Shown in pieces: positions 1 to 7,327 of a stretch of 14,033 bases of DNA; position 1 is the stretch's first letter; each line of letters opens with the position of its first letter. Origin of the DNA: Spirochaetaceae bacterium (GTDB taxonomy: Bacteria > Spirochaetota > Spirochaetia > SZUA-6 > Fen-1364); contig PMZS01000105.1 of the NCBI GenBank assembly GCA_003170115.1, positions 23,577 to 37,609 on the forward strand, read 5' to 3'. The translations under genes were made by a program, and so were the position numbers. The notes beneath the pieces are model-generated. The model made no database searches. It had not been told where the DNA came from and saw only the letters and a list, made by a program, of their open reading frames with translations.

Positions 1-125
1 TTGCCGCAGCCCGAGGGGCCGATGAGCGCGGTGATCTGCCGTTCCTCGATGTCCATGCTCACACCCTGCAGGGCCAGGCGCGCGCCGTATCGCAGGGACA
101 GGTCCTTCACGACAATGAGGCCCAT
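1..125 (-). CDS. pstB: Phosphate ABC transporter ATP-binding protein PstB, second copy (N-terminal fragment)
   Basis: Only the first 41 codons are in the window; the gene runs off the left edge. The visible protein begins MGLIVVKDLSLRYGARLALQ and reaches the Walker A P-loop GPSGCGK at about residues 36-42, with the final Lys codon cut by the edge. GPSGCGK is the form usual in PstB. The ATG lies 2 bases after the TGA of the preceding ATPase gene, with an AAGG-type ribosome site about 11 bases upstream, so the two are surely cotranscribed. The product would energise phosphate import as a cytoplasmic ATPase on PstA/PstC. That makes two consecutive ATPase genes in one pst operon; an ATPase heterodimer is possible but is inference. 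Family assignment rests on the short N-terminus plus the operon context. Confidence 0.8.
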   Translation of the reverse strand, partial: MGLIVVKDLSLRYGARLALQGVSMDIEERQITALIGPSGCG

Positions 126-127
126 GC

Positions 128-967
128 TCAGCCGAACCTTCCCGTCACGTAGTCTTCCGTCTTCTTGCTCTGCGGTGCGGTGAATACCTGCGGGCCGTCG
201 CCGCATTCGACCAGCTCGCCCCCGAGGAAGAATGCGGCGACATCGGCCAGACGCGCGGCCTGCTGGACGCTGTGCGGCACGATGACCACCGCGTAGTGCA
301 TCTTCAGCTCGAAAAGGGATTCCTCCACCTTTGCGGTTGATATCGGGTCCAGGCCGGAGGTCGGCTCGTCCAGAAGAAGGACCTCGGGCTCAAGGGAAAG
401 GCTGCGGGCAATGCACAGGCGCTGCTGCTGGCCTCCGGACAGGCTCAGGGCAGGCTGGTCCAGCCGGTCCTTCACTTCAGACCAGAGGGCGGCCTGCGTG
501 AGGCTGCGCTCCGTGATTTCCGAGAGACGAGCCTGGTTGTGCTGCCCGGCCAGTCGGGGCCCGTAGATCACGTTTTCCCGCACCGTGCCGGGCAGCGGGA
601 GGGGCAGTGCGAAGACCATGCCGACCCTCCGCCGAAGCTGCGTGACGTCGACCCCCGGCGCATAGATGTCCTCGCCGTCCAGGAGAATGCGCCCGGTCAT
701 TTTCGTGCCGTCCACCATGTCGTTCAGGCGGTTCACCAGGCGCATGAGAGTGGTCTTTCCGCCGCCCGCGGGGCCGAAAAGAACGGTGACGGCCTGATCG
801 GGAACGTCGAGGGTCACTCCGTTCAGCATCTGCTTGCCGCCATACCAGTAGCTGAGCCCCTGGATCCTGACTTTCGGGTTCTCGGAGGAGCACGACAGGC
901 GTCGAGTTCCCCGGGAAGCCGCGCTCTCCATCGCTCCCTGAGTTGACCTGGTAGTTGGCGTTACCAT
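128..967 (-). CDS. pstB: Phosphate ABC transporter ATP-binding protein PstB, first copy, with altered Q-loop
   Basis: A 279-residue ABC ATPase that would power phosphate import with PstC/PstA. Motifs in order are Walker A GPAGGGKTT (Lys71), signature LSGGQQQR (Ser177), Walker B VLLLDEPTSGLDP (Asp200, Glu201) and the switch His232 in VIVPHS; NRL after the P-loop and VQQAAR after the switch His are PstB-like. The oddity is the Q-loop, which reads VGMVFALP: Ala120 sits where PstB normally has Gln. The reading frame stays open far upstream, but the ATG at 967 has AGGAG nine bases before it and overlaps the pstA stop by 7 bases, so it is preferred. An internal ATG at 931 has a poorly spaced ribosome site. 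The N-terminal 30 or so residues are Ser/Thr/Arg-rich and extra relative to a typical PstB. Confidence 0.9.
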   Translation of the reverse strand: MVTPTTRSTQGAMESAASRGTRRLSCSSENPKVRIQGLSYWYGGKQMLNGVTLDVPDQAVTVLFGPAGGGKTTLMRLVNRLNDMVDGTKMTGRILLDGEDIYAPGVDVTQLRRRVGMVFALPLPLPGTVRENVIYGPRLAGQHNQARLSEITERSLTQAALWSEVKDRLDQPALSLSGGQQQRLCIARSLSLEPEVLLLDEPTSGLDPISTAKVEESLFELKMHYAVVIVPHSVQQAARLADVAAFFLGGELVECGDGPQVFTAPQSKKTEDYVTGRFG

Positions 968-1806
968 TGTCTCTTGCTCCTGAAGTAGCGCCGGATGAGG
1001 GACGCGATGATGTTCAGCGAAAGGACAAGGCCCAGCAGGACGAGAGCGGTGCCGTATTGCACGGAGAGGGGCATTCCCGGTACCTGGGTACTGATGACGT
1101 AGAGGTGGTAGGGGAGGGCCATGGTCTGGTCCAGCGGGGAACGCGGCAGCCGGGGAAGATAGAACGCCGCAACGGTGAAGAGAATCGGCGCGGTTTCCCC
1201 GGCCGCCCGCAACAGTCCTAGAATGATGCCCGTGATGATGCCGGGCAATGCCTGGGGAAGCACGATCGTGCGGATGCCCTGCCACCGGGTTCCCCCGAGG
1301 CTTGCCGACACGGTGCGAAACTCCTGCGGCACCGCGCGCAGCGCTTCCTCCGCCGTGCTGATGATCACGGGCAGGGTCATGATCGCAAGGGTGAGGGAGC
1401 CGGCAAGGATCGACGTGCCGAACCCCAGAAAGAGAACGAACATGCCCAGACCGAACAGGCCGTAGACGATGGAGGGGATGCCGGCGAGGTTCACAATGGC
1501 CAGGCGAATTGCCCTGGTGAGCCGTGTATCGCGCGCGTATTCGGAAAGATACACCGCTCCGCCCACCCCGATGGGTACCGCAACAAGAGCCGTGCCGAGA
1601 GTGAGCAGGAGGGTCCCGATGATGGCGGGGAGGATCCCGCCCTGCTTCATCCCGCCGTACGGCATGGTGCTGAGGAATTGCCAGTTGATGGCCACGATGC
1701 CCCGGGCGACGATGATCCCGATCACAAGAAGAATGGGGACCACGACGATCAGGGTGATGGCCCCGAGGAGCGCGAAGCCCAGGCGCTGGGAAAATGCCCT
1801 GTGCAT
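961..1806 (-). CDS. pstA: Phosphate ABC transporter permease PstA
   Basis: A 281-residue inner-membrane permease, the usual length for PstA. It has a first membrane helix at about residues 9-37 and further helices through the C-terminus. The EAA loop that docks the ATPase is visible at about residues 150-190, including EEALRAVPQEFR and the following GGTRWQGIRTIVLPQALPGI. The segment LRAAGETAPILFT downstream is typical of PstA. Its ATG shares one base with the pstC TGA (TGATG), and a strong ribosome site AGGGAGGG lies 8 bases upstream, so translation is coupled to pstC. It would form the phosphate channel with PstC. Nothing looks damaged. Confidence 0.95.
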   Translation of the reverse strand: MHRAFSQRLGFALLGAITLIVVVPILLVIGIIVARGIVAINWQFLSTMPYGGMKQGGILPAIIGTLLLTLGTALVAVPIGVGGAVYLSEYARDTRLTRAIRLAIVNLAGIPSIVYGLFGLGMFVLFLGFGTSILAGSLTLAIMTLPVIISTAEEALRAVPQEFRTVSASLGGTRWQGIRTIVLPQALPGIITGIILGLLRAAGETAPILFTVAAFYLPRLPRSPLDQTMALPYHLYVISTQVPGMPLSVQYGTALVLLGLVLSLNIIASLIRRYFRSKRQW

Positions 1807-2741
1807 CAGCGCAGCCCTCCCTTGCGCCTCTTCTGGAAAATCGCGGAGGCGGCGGCAAGGTTGATCAGGAAGGTGAGCACGAAGAGGATGATCCCGATGC
1901 CGAACAGCGCATGGTAGTGCGTGCTGCCGCGCGCCACCTCGCCCATCTCCGCGGCGATCGTGGCCGTCATCGTGCGCACGGGCTCCAGGATCGAGGCGAG
2001 CGAGCGGGGCATTACCGCGGCGTTGCCCGTGACCATCATCACCGCCATTGTCTCACCGATCGCCCTGCCCATCCCGAGCATGACCGCGGTGAGGATCCCG
2101 GAACGGGCGGCGGGGACCACCACGCGCCAGATCGTCTGCCACTTCGTTGCTCCCATGGCAAGCCCCGCATCGCGGTAGGCTTTCGGAACGGAATCCAGAG
2201 CATCCTCGGCCACGCTGATGATGGTGGGAAGGGCCATGTAGGCCAGGATGAGAGCGCCCGAGAACGCGGTGAGCCCGGTTGGCGCGCCGAGAACCTCGCG
2301 GACGAGGGGCGCGACAAATGTCACGCCGAAGAACCCGAGCACCACCGAAGGGATCCCGGCGAGGACCTCGATGATCGGCTTGAGGATTTCCCGGGCCCAA
2401 CGGGGCGCCACCTCGCGCACAAACACGGCCGCGGCAACGCCCAGCGGCAGGGCGATTGCAATGGCGATAACGGTGACGAGGATCGAGCCGAGTATCAGGG
2501 GCAGCGTGCCGAAGATCCCGAATGTGGGATACCAGTGCGTGGAGAACAGGCTGCCCGGCGGCACCTCGAAGAATACCGGCAATCCCTCGCGGAGAAGGAA
2601 CAGGAATATCAGGCCGACGAAACCGATCGTGGAGAAGCCGAGGATCCGGATGAGCGTCTCCAGGGCGAGCTCGGAGAAACGCGTGCGCCTGGTGCGCGGG
2701 GTGCTGCCGGGTACTCCCCGCGGAGCGGCCGGGCCGGTCAT
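1806..2741 (-). CDS. pstC: Phosphate ABC transporter permease PstC
   Basis: A 311-residue inner-membrane permease and partner of PstA. A Pro/Arg-rich cytoplasmic N-terminus of about 25 residues precedes the first membrane helix at about residues 30-50. The EAA loop at about residues 172-211 includes EDALDSVPKAYRDAGLAMGA and the following TKWQTIWRVVVPAARSGI, and is followed by the PstC-typical GRAIGETMAVMMVTGN. The frame is open much further upstream, inside pstS, but the ATG at 2741 overlaps the pstS TGA in an ATGA arrangement. It also has GGGGAG six bases upstream, so this start is preferred. It is the second gene of the pst operon. Confidence 0.95.
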   Translation of the reverse strand: MTGPAAPRGVPGSTPRTRRTRFSELALETLIRILGFSTIGFVGLIFLFLLREGLPVFFEVPPGSLFSTHWYPTFGIFGTLPLILGSILVTVIAIAIALPLGVAAAVFVREVAPRWAREILKPIIEVLAGIPSVVLGFFGVTFVAPLVREVLGAPTGLTAFSGALILAYMALPTIISVAEDALDSVPKAYRDAGLAMGATKWQTIWRVVVPAARSGILTAVMLGMGRAIGETMAVMMVTGNAAVMPRSLASILEPVRTMTATIAAEMGEVARGSTHYHALFGIGIILFVLTFLINLAAASAIFQKRRKGGLR

Positions 2742-3634
2742 CCGCCGCTCCCCGCGAGCGGGACGAACCCGACCTCGCGCACCAGCTTCTGTCCGTCGCC
2801 CACGATCCACTCCAGGTATTTCTTTACCGCGCCGGTCGGATTCCCGGCCGTGTACATGAAGAGCGGCCGGGAAACCGGGTAGGACTTGTCCAGCACGCTG
2901 CGGGCCGAGGGAAGCACGTAAGGTCCTGCCGCGGTTCTTGCCACCGCGATCGTCTTCTGTTCCGGGGTCACGTAGCCCAGGCCGTCGTACCCGATCGCGT
3001 TGGGGTTTTGCTCCACCTCCGCACTGATGCCCTGCGACGAGGGCATGAGGAGGGTTTGAGGAGAGAAAAGCTCCTTGCTTTTCGAATTGCCCAGCCGGAT
3101 GACCTGCTCGAGGAAATAGACGTAGGTACCCGAGTTCGACTCGCGGGAGAGAAGGACCACAGGTCCCTTCCGGCCGCCGACCCCCTCCCACCTGGTGATC
3201 TTTCCCGTGTACAAGTTGGAGAGCTGCTGCAGCGTCAGACCTTGCACGGAGTTTCCCGGGTTGGCAACCACGGCGATGGCATCCAGGGCCACGGTGAACT
3301 TGACCGGAGATATGCCGTTTTTCCTCGCCTGCTCGATCTCTTCGGAGGACATTTCACGGGAGGCGTTGGCGATCTGAATTGTTCCATTAATGAGGGAGGC
3401 GATTCCCGTGCCGGATCCACCGCCGGTGACGGAGATGCGCACCTGGGGATTCTCGGACATGTAGCGTTCCGCCCAGGCAAGCGCAAGGTTGAGGAGCGTA
3501 TCTGAGCCCGTGTCCTGGATGGACATCACGGCGCCCGCAGCCGGAGTCGAATTTCCAGGAGATCGGCCTGAGCAGCCCGCCGCCAGGATGACCGCACAGC
3601 ACACCGCGCACCGGATCACTGTCCTGGGGACCAC
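2738..3634 (-). CDS. pstS: Phosphate-binding lipoprotein PstS
   Basis: A 298-residue periplasmic phosphate-binding protein that delivers phosphate to PstC/PstA. The N-terminus has Arg4 and Arg8, then a hydrophobic stretch ending ILAAGC, with the probable lipidated Cys at residue 21. The anion-binding loops usual in PstS are visible: DTGSDTLLNLALAWAERY near the mature N-terminus, GGGSGTGIASLINGTIQIA, and RESNSGTYVYF in the second lobe. The start is GTG at 3634. No in-frame ATG lies upstream before a stop at 3668-3670, and the ribosome site is weak. It is the first gene of the pst operon, divergent from the SH3-domain gene across 115 bases. Lipidation is inferred from the signal sequence. Confidence 0.93.
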   Translation of the reverse strand: MVPRTVIRCAVCCAVILAAGCSGRSPGNSTPAAGAVMSIQDTGSDTLLNLALAWAERYMSENPQVRISVTGGGSGTGIASLINGTIQIANASREMSSEEIEQARKNGISPVKFTVALDAIAVVANPGNSVQGLTLQQLSNLYTGKITRWEGVGGRKGPVVLLSRESNSGTYVYFLEQVIRLGNSKSKELFSPQTLLMPSSQGISAEVEQNPNAIGYDGLGYVTPEQKTIAVARTAAGPYVLPSARSVLDKSYPVSRPLFMYTAGNPTGAVKKYLEWIVGDGQKLVREVGFVPLAGSGG

Positions 3635-3665
3635 GGCAGCGAGTGTTCTCGATAAGACCGGGGGT

Positions 3666-3689
3666 TGTCAAGGAAGAGCGGGAAGAGCG
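3666..3689 (-). promoter_or_regulatory. Candidate pstS promoter -35 hexamer with adjacent tandem 9-bp direct repeat
   Basis: On the minus strand a perfect TTGACA (3671-3666) lies 32 bases before the pstS GTG. Immediately upstream are two perfect, abutting copies of CGCTCTTCC (plus strand GGAAGAGCG at 3672-3680 and 3681-3689). Direct repeats next to a -35 element are typical of response-regulator sites such as Pho boxes, but the 9-base period differs from the 11-base period of classic Pho boxes. I see no good -10 at 16-18 bases (AACACT at 18 bases is 3/6), so the promoter call is tentative. Confidence 0.35.
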
Positions 3690-3698
3690 GCCGGCACC

Positions 3699-3727
3699 GT
3701 GACTTTCGGCTTCCGGTGCGCTAAGAT
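3699..3727 (+). promoter_or_regulatory. Candidate promoter for the SH3-M48-cyclase operon
   Basis: GTGACT (3699-3704, 4/6 to TTGACA) and TAAGAT (3722-3727, 4/6 to TATAAT) are separated by exactly 17 bases. The predicted transcript start is near 3734, just before the ribosome site AAGGAAGG at 3735-3742. A 6-bp inverted repeat, GCACCG at 3694-3699 and CGGTGC at 3714-3719, overlaps the -35 and spacer and could be a regulator site or chance. This is a motif match only. Confidence 0.3.
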
Positions 3728-3749
3728 GGCGCAGAAGGAAGGTGGGACG

Positions 3750-4265
3750 ATGAGAATGAGATTCCTCGTTGCGGCGGCTCTCCTCCTGGTCGCGGGCGCC
3801 GCGTTCGCGGCCGATTCCGCTCAGCTGAGCGTGACCGTGAAGGAGACGCAGATCCTTGCCACGCCGAGCGCGCTGGGCACAATCGTGGGTGTCCTGGCCT
3901 ACGGGGACAAGGTGACCGTCCTCGACCAGCCTGCCAACGCTCGCAAGGGCTGGCTGAAGGTGAAGAGCAGCGACGGGACGCTCCAGGGCTGGATCAGGGC
4001 AGCGGACTTGACGAAGAGAGCAGTTGCCATGAGTGCCGGCTCCCAGGCTGCATCCCAGACCGCATCCAGCGGCGATGTCGCGGCCGCCGGCAAGGGGTTC
4101 AACAAGGAGGTCGAGGCGCAGTACAGCCAGGATCAGAAGCTGGACTACACGTGGGTAAATATCATGGAGGGCGACAGAGAGGACAAAAAGGAGTTCAAGG
4201 TCTCCCCGCAGCAGGTGGCGGCGTTCATGACATCCGGCGGTCTCAACGAGGGAGGTGCGCAATGA
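3750..4265 (+). CDS. Secreted bacterial SH3-domain protein
   Basis: A 171-residue exported protein. It has a type I signal peptide (MRMRFLVAAALLLVAGAAFA, cleavage near Ala20/Ala21). An SH3b-type domain follows at about residues 25-90, with the family pattern of beta strands: VKETQILATPSALGTIVGVL, YGDKVTVLD, GWLKVKS and GWIRAADL. Next comes a Ser/Ala linker (about 93-118) and a short charged tail without a recognised domain. Bacterial SH3 domains often bind peptidoglycan peptides or act as targeting modules. The ATG at 3750 is chosen because AAGGAAGG lies 7 bases upstream and the signal peptide starts there; a second ATG at 3756 is possible. The gene overlaps the next by 4 bases (ATGA), so it is translationally coupled to the M48 protease. 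A cell-wall sensing or adaptor role is inference. Confidence 0.85.
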   Translation: MRMRFLVAAALLLVAGAAFAADSAQLSVTVKETQILATPSALGTIVGVLAYGDKVTVLDQPANARKGWLKVKSSDGTLQGWIRAADLTKRAVAMSAGSQAASQTASSGDVAAAGKGFNKEVEAQYSQDQKLDYTWVNIMEGDREDKKEFKVSPQQVAAFMTSGGLNEGGAQ

Positions 4266-5185
4266 AAACCCCTCTGCGGGCACTTAGTGTCATTGCTCTC
4301 ATCCTGATCTTTGCCGGGTGCGGAACCGTCGACACGTTCAAGGGAGCGCTTGCGGGCAATCCTTCCGACATCGCCAACGCCGCCGAGACAGTGAAACAGG
4401 GAGGAGAGGTCGCTGGAAAAGTCGTGCAGGCCAACAAGGATTTCTCCCCGGAAGAGGAATACTACATTGGACGGACCGTGGCAGCCACGATTCTGACAAT
4501 GTACAAGCCCTGGGACGGCCCGAAAGCCAACGAATACCTCAATACCCTCGGACTCAGCCTGGCCCTTGCCGCGGTCCCTCCGAACCCGTACAACGGCTAT
4601 CATTTCCTCATCATGGACACGGATGATATCAACGCATTCGGGGCGCCCAGCGGGTTCGTCCTGGTGAGCCGCGGGCTCCTGCGTTGCGCGACAAGCGAAG
4701 ACGAGGTGGCGTCCATCCTGGCGCACGAAATCGGCCATGTTTCCCTGAAGCACGGCATGAGCGCCATCAGCTCCGCGCGCAGGACCGATGCGCTTCTTGC
4801 CATCGCCAAGTTCATTGCATCGAACTCGGGCGTCGGCGCGCTGAGCGATCTCACCGCGTCCTTCGGCGGAGTGATCGGGGACATCGTGAAGACCATGGTC
4901 TCCTCGGGGTATTCCCGTGACCAGGAGAAGCAGGCGGACCTCGAGGCCATCCGGATCCTGCATGACGTGGGCTACGACCCGAAGGCCCTCGTGCGGGTTC
5001 TCACCGTCATGAAGACGAAGCTCAAGCCGGACGGCAAAGATTTCGCCAAGACGCATCCGGCTCCTGACACAAGGATCGCGTACCTCAATGACGCCATCAA
5101 GGCGCAGGCGGCAACGCCCGCTGCGACGCCTGCGCAGGTGAAGAGCCGGCAGACGCGCTACCTGGCGGCACTGCAGAAAATATAG
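4262..5185 (+). CDS. M48-family zinc metalloprotease, lipoprotein
   Basis: A 307-residue protein with a short signal ending LILIFAGC, giving a probable lipid-modified Cys20; Phe at -3 is a relaxed lipobox. The peptidase domain carries the zinc motif HEIGH (His155, Glu156, His159) inside LAHEIGHVSLKHGM. The third ligand is Glu222 in SRDQEKQADLEAIRIL, the M48 ExxAD pattern. Upstream, INAFGAPSGFVLVSRGLL is also typical of M48 enzymes. All catalytic residues are present. Relatives such as BepA and LoiP act in the periplasm on misfolded outer-membrane proteins. A strong ribosome site (GGGAGG, 6 bases) precedes the ATG at 4262, which overlaps the SH3 gene stop. The cyclase gene starts 3 bases after its stop. 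The substrate is unknown. Confidence 0.9.
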   Translation: MKTPLRALSVIALILIFAGCGTVDTFKGALAGNPSDIANAAETVKQGGEVAGKVVQANKDFSPEEEYYIGRTVAATILTMYKPWDGPKANEYLNTLGLSLALAAVPPNPYNGYHFLIMDTDDINAFGAPSGFVLVSRGLLRCATSEDEVASILAHEIGHVSLKHGMSAISSARRTDALLAIAKFIASNSGVGALSDLTASFGGVIGDIVKTMVSSGYSRDQEKQADLEAIRILHDVGYDPKALVRVLTVMKTKLKPDGKDFAKTHPAPDTRIAYLNDAIKAQAATPAATPAQVKSRQTRYLAALQKI

Positions 5186-5188
5186 TCC

Positions 5189-7327
5189 ATGGCAAGCCAC
5201 GAATCCGCCCGGGCGCTGCGCAGGATTCTCCAGGGTGTGATGGTCGGGGGCGCGGCAGCCGTGCTCGCCGCCGCGCTCTGGCTCCCGGGAGTCACCGGCG
5301 GGTTCGAGGCAAAGACGTGGGACCTTCGCGCGCGCCTGCTCAAGAGACCGGGTGCGGCCACCAGCCAGGTGGCCACGATCCTCCTGGACCAGGAGAGCCT
5401 GAACTGGGGCAAGGTCCAGAACCGGTGGTCGTGGCCATGGCCGCGGGAGGTCTACGCGGCCGTCGCCTCCTTCTGCAAGCGGGGCGGAGCGAAGGCGCTC
5501 GTGTTCGACCTCATCCTGACAGAGCCTTCCCCCATTGATCCTTCGGACGACGCCGCCTTCGGCGAAGGCGTCGCAGACAATGGTCGGGTAGTGGGCGTAA
5601 TGAATCTCGCCTTCGAGCAGGGGGATGCCACTTCATGGCCCGCGGAAGTGCCGACGCCAAAACTTGCCGTATCGGGACCGATCCCGAAGGCACTCGATTT
5701 TCCCCGTACGCAGTTTCCCATCCCCGAGCTCTGGCGAAACGCTTTCACTCTGGCCAACACCAATCTCCCCGCGGAAGCGGTGGATGGCGTCTACCGCAGC
5801 GAGCCGCTGTTCAGTACTTTCGCGGGCAAGTCGGTCCCCTCGGAGGCCCTGGCGGCGTGGCTTGCCGGAGTCGGACATTCGCCGGACATCTCCATAGCCC
5901 CGGGTACCCTGACCATCGGGGGAACGAAAGTGCCCATCGATGCAGCGGGAAGGTCCCTGCTCAGATACCGCGGTCCCAGCCAGACGCATTCTGCCAGGGG
6001 CGCGGCGGCCGTGCTGGAGTCCGAGATCCTGATACGGAACGGGCAGCCTCCAAAGTTCGACCCGGCGGTGTTCAAGGACAAGTACGTTTTCTTTGGCGTC
6101 ACCGCGCCCGGCCTCTACGACTTGAAGCCCACCCCGATGTCCGGCTCGTATCCGGGCGTCGAGATACACGCGACGATGCTCGACAACCTGCTGTCCGGGG
6201 ATTTCATGCGCCCCGTGCCGCTGGTCCCGACACTTGTGCTGCTGCTCCTGCTGTGCCTTGGGGCGGGCATCGCCATCTCCAGCGTGCAAAGGCCGGGGCT
6301 GAGCGCGATCATGTACGTCCTTTTCATCCCTCTCGCGCCCGCCCTCTGCATCGGGGCGTACGCCCTGGGGTACTGGCTGCAGATGATGGCCCTGGAGCTG
6401 GGCGTGGTGTTTTCCCTGGTCGGCTCGAGCCTTGCCAGCTACGCCACTGAAGGCAAGCAGAAGCGCTACATCAAGGGGGCATTCAGCCAGTACCTGAGCC
6501 CGACGGTCATCGAGCAGCTCATTGCCCATCCCGAGCGGCTGACCCTCGGGGGAGAACGCCGGGAGCTGACGATCTTCTTCTCCGATGTCCAGGGCTTCAC
6601 GACGATCTCCGAGGCGCTCAGCCCGGAGGATCTGACCGCGCTCCTCAACGAGTACCTCACCGCGATGGTGGACATCATCCAGGAAGAAGGGGGCACGATC
6701 GACAAGTTCGAGGGGGACGCGATCATCGCCTTCTGGAACGCACCCTTGTCGCAGACCGATCATGCCGTTCGCGGAGTCCGCGCTGCCCTGCGCTGCCAGG
6801 CAAAGCTCGCGGAAATGCGGCCGGCCATCCATGCGCGGATCGGCAAAGACATGCTCATGCGGGTAGGGATGAATACGGGACCAGCCGTGGTAGGGAACAT
6901 GGGCTCGAAGACGCGCTTCGACTATACGATGCTCGGCGACCAGGTGAACCTGTCGGCTCGCCTGGAAGGCATCAACAAGCAGTTCGGCACCTATTTCATG
7001 GTCTCCGCGGCAACGGTGGAGAAGATCGCGGGCGCTTTCCCCGTGCGCGAGCTCTCGCGAGTGGCCGTGGTGGGCCGCAAGGAGCCGGTCACTGTGTACG
7101 AGCCGATGTTCCCCGAGGAGTTCGCCGCGCGCAGGCCGACCCTCGAAGTGTTCGACCGGGGCTTAAAGGAATTCTACGCCGGGAGGTTCGCGGAGGCGGA
7201 GCGGGTCTTCGAAGGCATCGCCTCCATGGATCCACCGGCGGCATCATACGAAACGAAATGCCGGCAGCTGGCCGCCGGCCCGCTCGAGGCGGGATGGAAC
7301 GGCGTGTGGGTGATGACGGAGAAGTAG
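5189..7327 (+). CDS. CHASE2-domain class III adenylate cyclase
   Basis: A 712-residue membrane receptor cyclase, predicted to make cAMP from ATP. It has one N-terminal membrane helix (about 15-34) and an extracytoplasmic CHASE2 sensor domain (about 35-340, with WDLRARLLKRP, WPWPREVYAAV, VFDLILTEPSPID and the terminal FFGVTAPGLYDLKPTP). Three helices follow at about 346-366, 372-397 and 399-418, then the cytoplasmic catalytic domain (about 455-630). Metal ligands are Asp466 (FFSDVQGFT) and Asp510 (KFEGDAIIAFW). Purine selectors are Lys506 and Thr580 (YTMLGD), and the transition-state pair is Asn587 and Arg591. Lys/Thr indicates a class IIIb adenylate rather than guanylate cyclase. The last 80 or so residues look like a TPR-type helical repeat. 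The ATG at 5189 lies 3 bases after the M48 stop with a weak ribosome site, suggesting coupling. The CHASE2 ligand is unknown. Confidence 0.93.
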   Translation: MASHESARALRRILQGVMVGGAAAVLAAALWLPGVTGGFEAKTWDLRARLLKRPGAATSQVATILLDQESLNWGKVQNRWSWPWPREVYAAVASFCKRGGAKALVFDLILTEPSPIDPSDDAAFGEGVADNGRVVGVMNLAFEQGDATSWPAEVPTPKLAVSGPIPKALDFPRTQFPIPELWRNAFTLANTNLPAEAVDGVYRSEPLFSTFAGKSVPSEALAAWLAGVGHSPDISIAPGTLTIGGTKVPIDAAGRSLLRYRGPSQTHSARGAAAVLESEILIRNGQPPKFDPAVFKDKYVFFGVTAPGLYDLKPTPMSGSYPGVEIHATMLDNLLSGDFMRPVPLVPTLVLLLLLCLGAGIAISSVQRPGLSAIMYVLFIPLAPALCIGAYALGYWLQMMALELGVVFSLVGSSLASYATEGKQKRYIKGAFSQYLSPTVIEQLIAHPERLTLGGERRELTIFFSDVQGFTTISEALSPEDLTALLNEYLTAMVDIIQEEGGTIDKFEGDAIIAFWNAPLSQTDHAVRGVRAALRCQAKLAEMRPAIHARIGKDMLMRVGMNTGPAVVGNMGSKTRFDYTMLGDQVNLSARLEGINKQFGTYFMVSAATVEKIAGAFPVRELSRVAVVGRKEPVTVYEPMFPEEFAARRPTLEVFDRGLKEFYAGRFAEAERVFEGIASMDPPAASYETKCRQLAAGPLEAGWNGVWVMTEK

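Noticed and set aside
967..1858. Upstream extension of the first pstB frame to 576 codons
   Set aside because: The extension is an alternative frame of pstA with shadow-like composition. The ATG at 967 has a proper ribosome site and gives a normal PstB length.
1794..2882. A 362-codon plus-strand open frame opposite pstC/pstS
   Set aside because: It is antisense to well-supported pstC and pstS, its translation is rich in Arg, Gly, Asp and His with no domain, and long antisense frames are expected in GC-rich coding DNA.
5633..6832. A 399-codon minus-strand open frame inside the cyclase gene
   Set aside because: It is the complement of the CHASE2/cyclase coding sequence, with low-complexity Arg/Gly/His-rich translation and no ribosome site or operon logic.
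7244..7327. Continuation of the hydrolase pseudogene frame into the cyclase 3' end
   Set aside because: The frame stays open to 7244, but this part is the complement of the cyclase C-terminus and does not look like the hydrolase family, so the remnant is ended at 7328.
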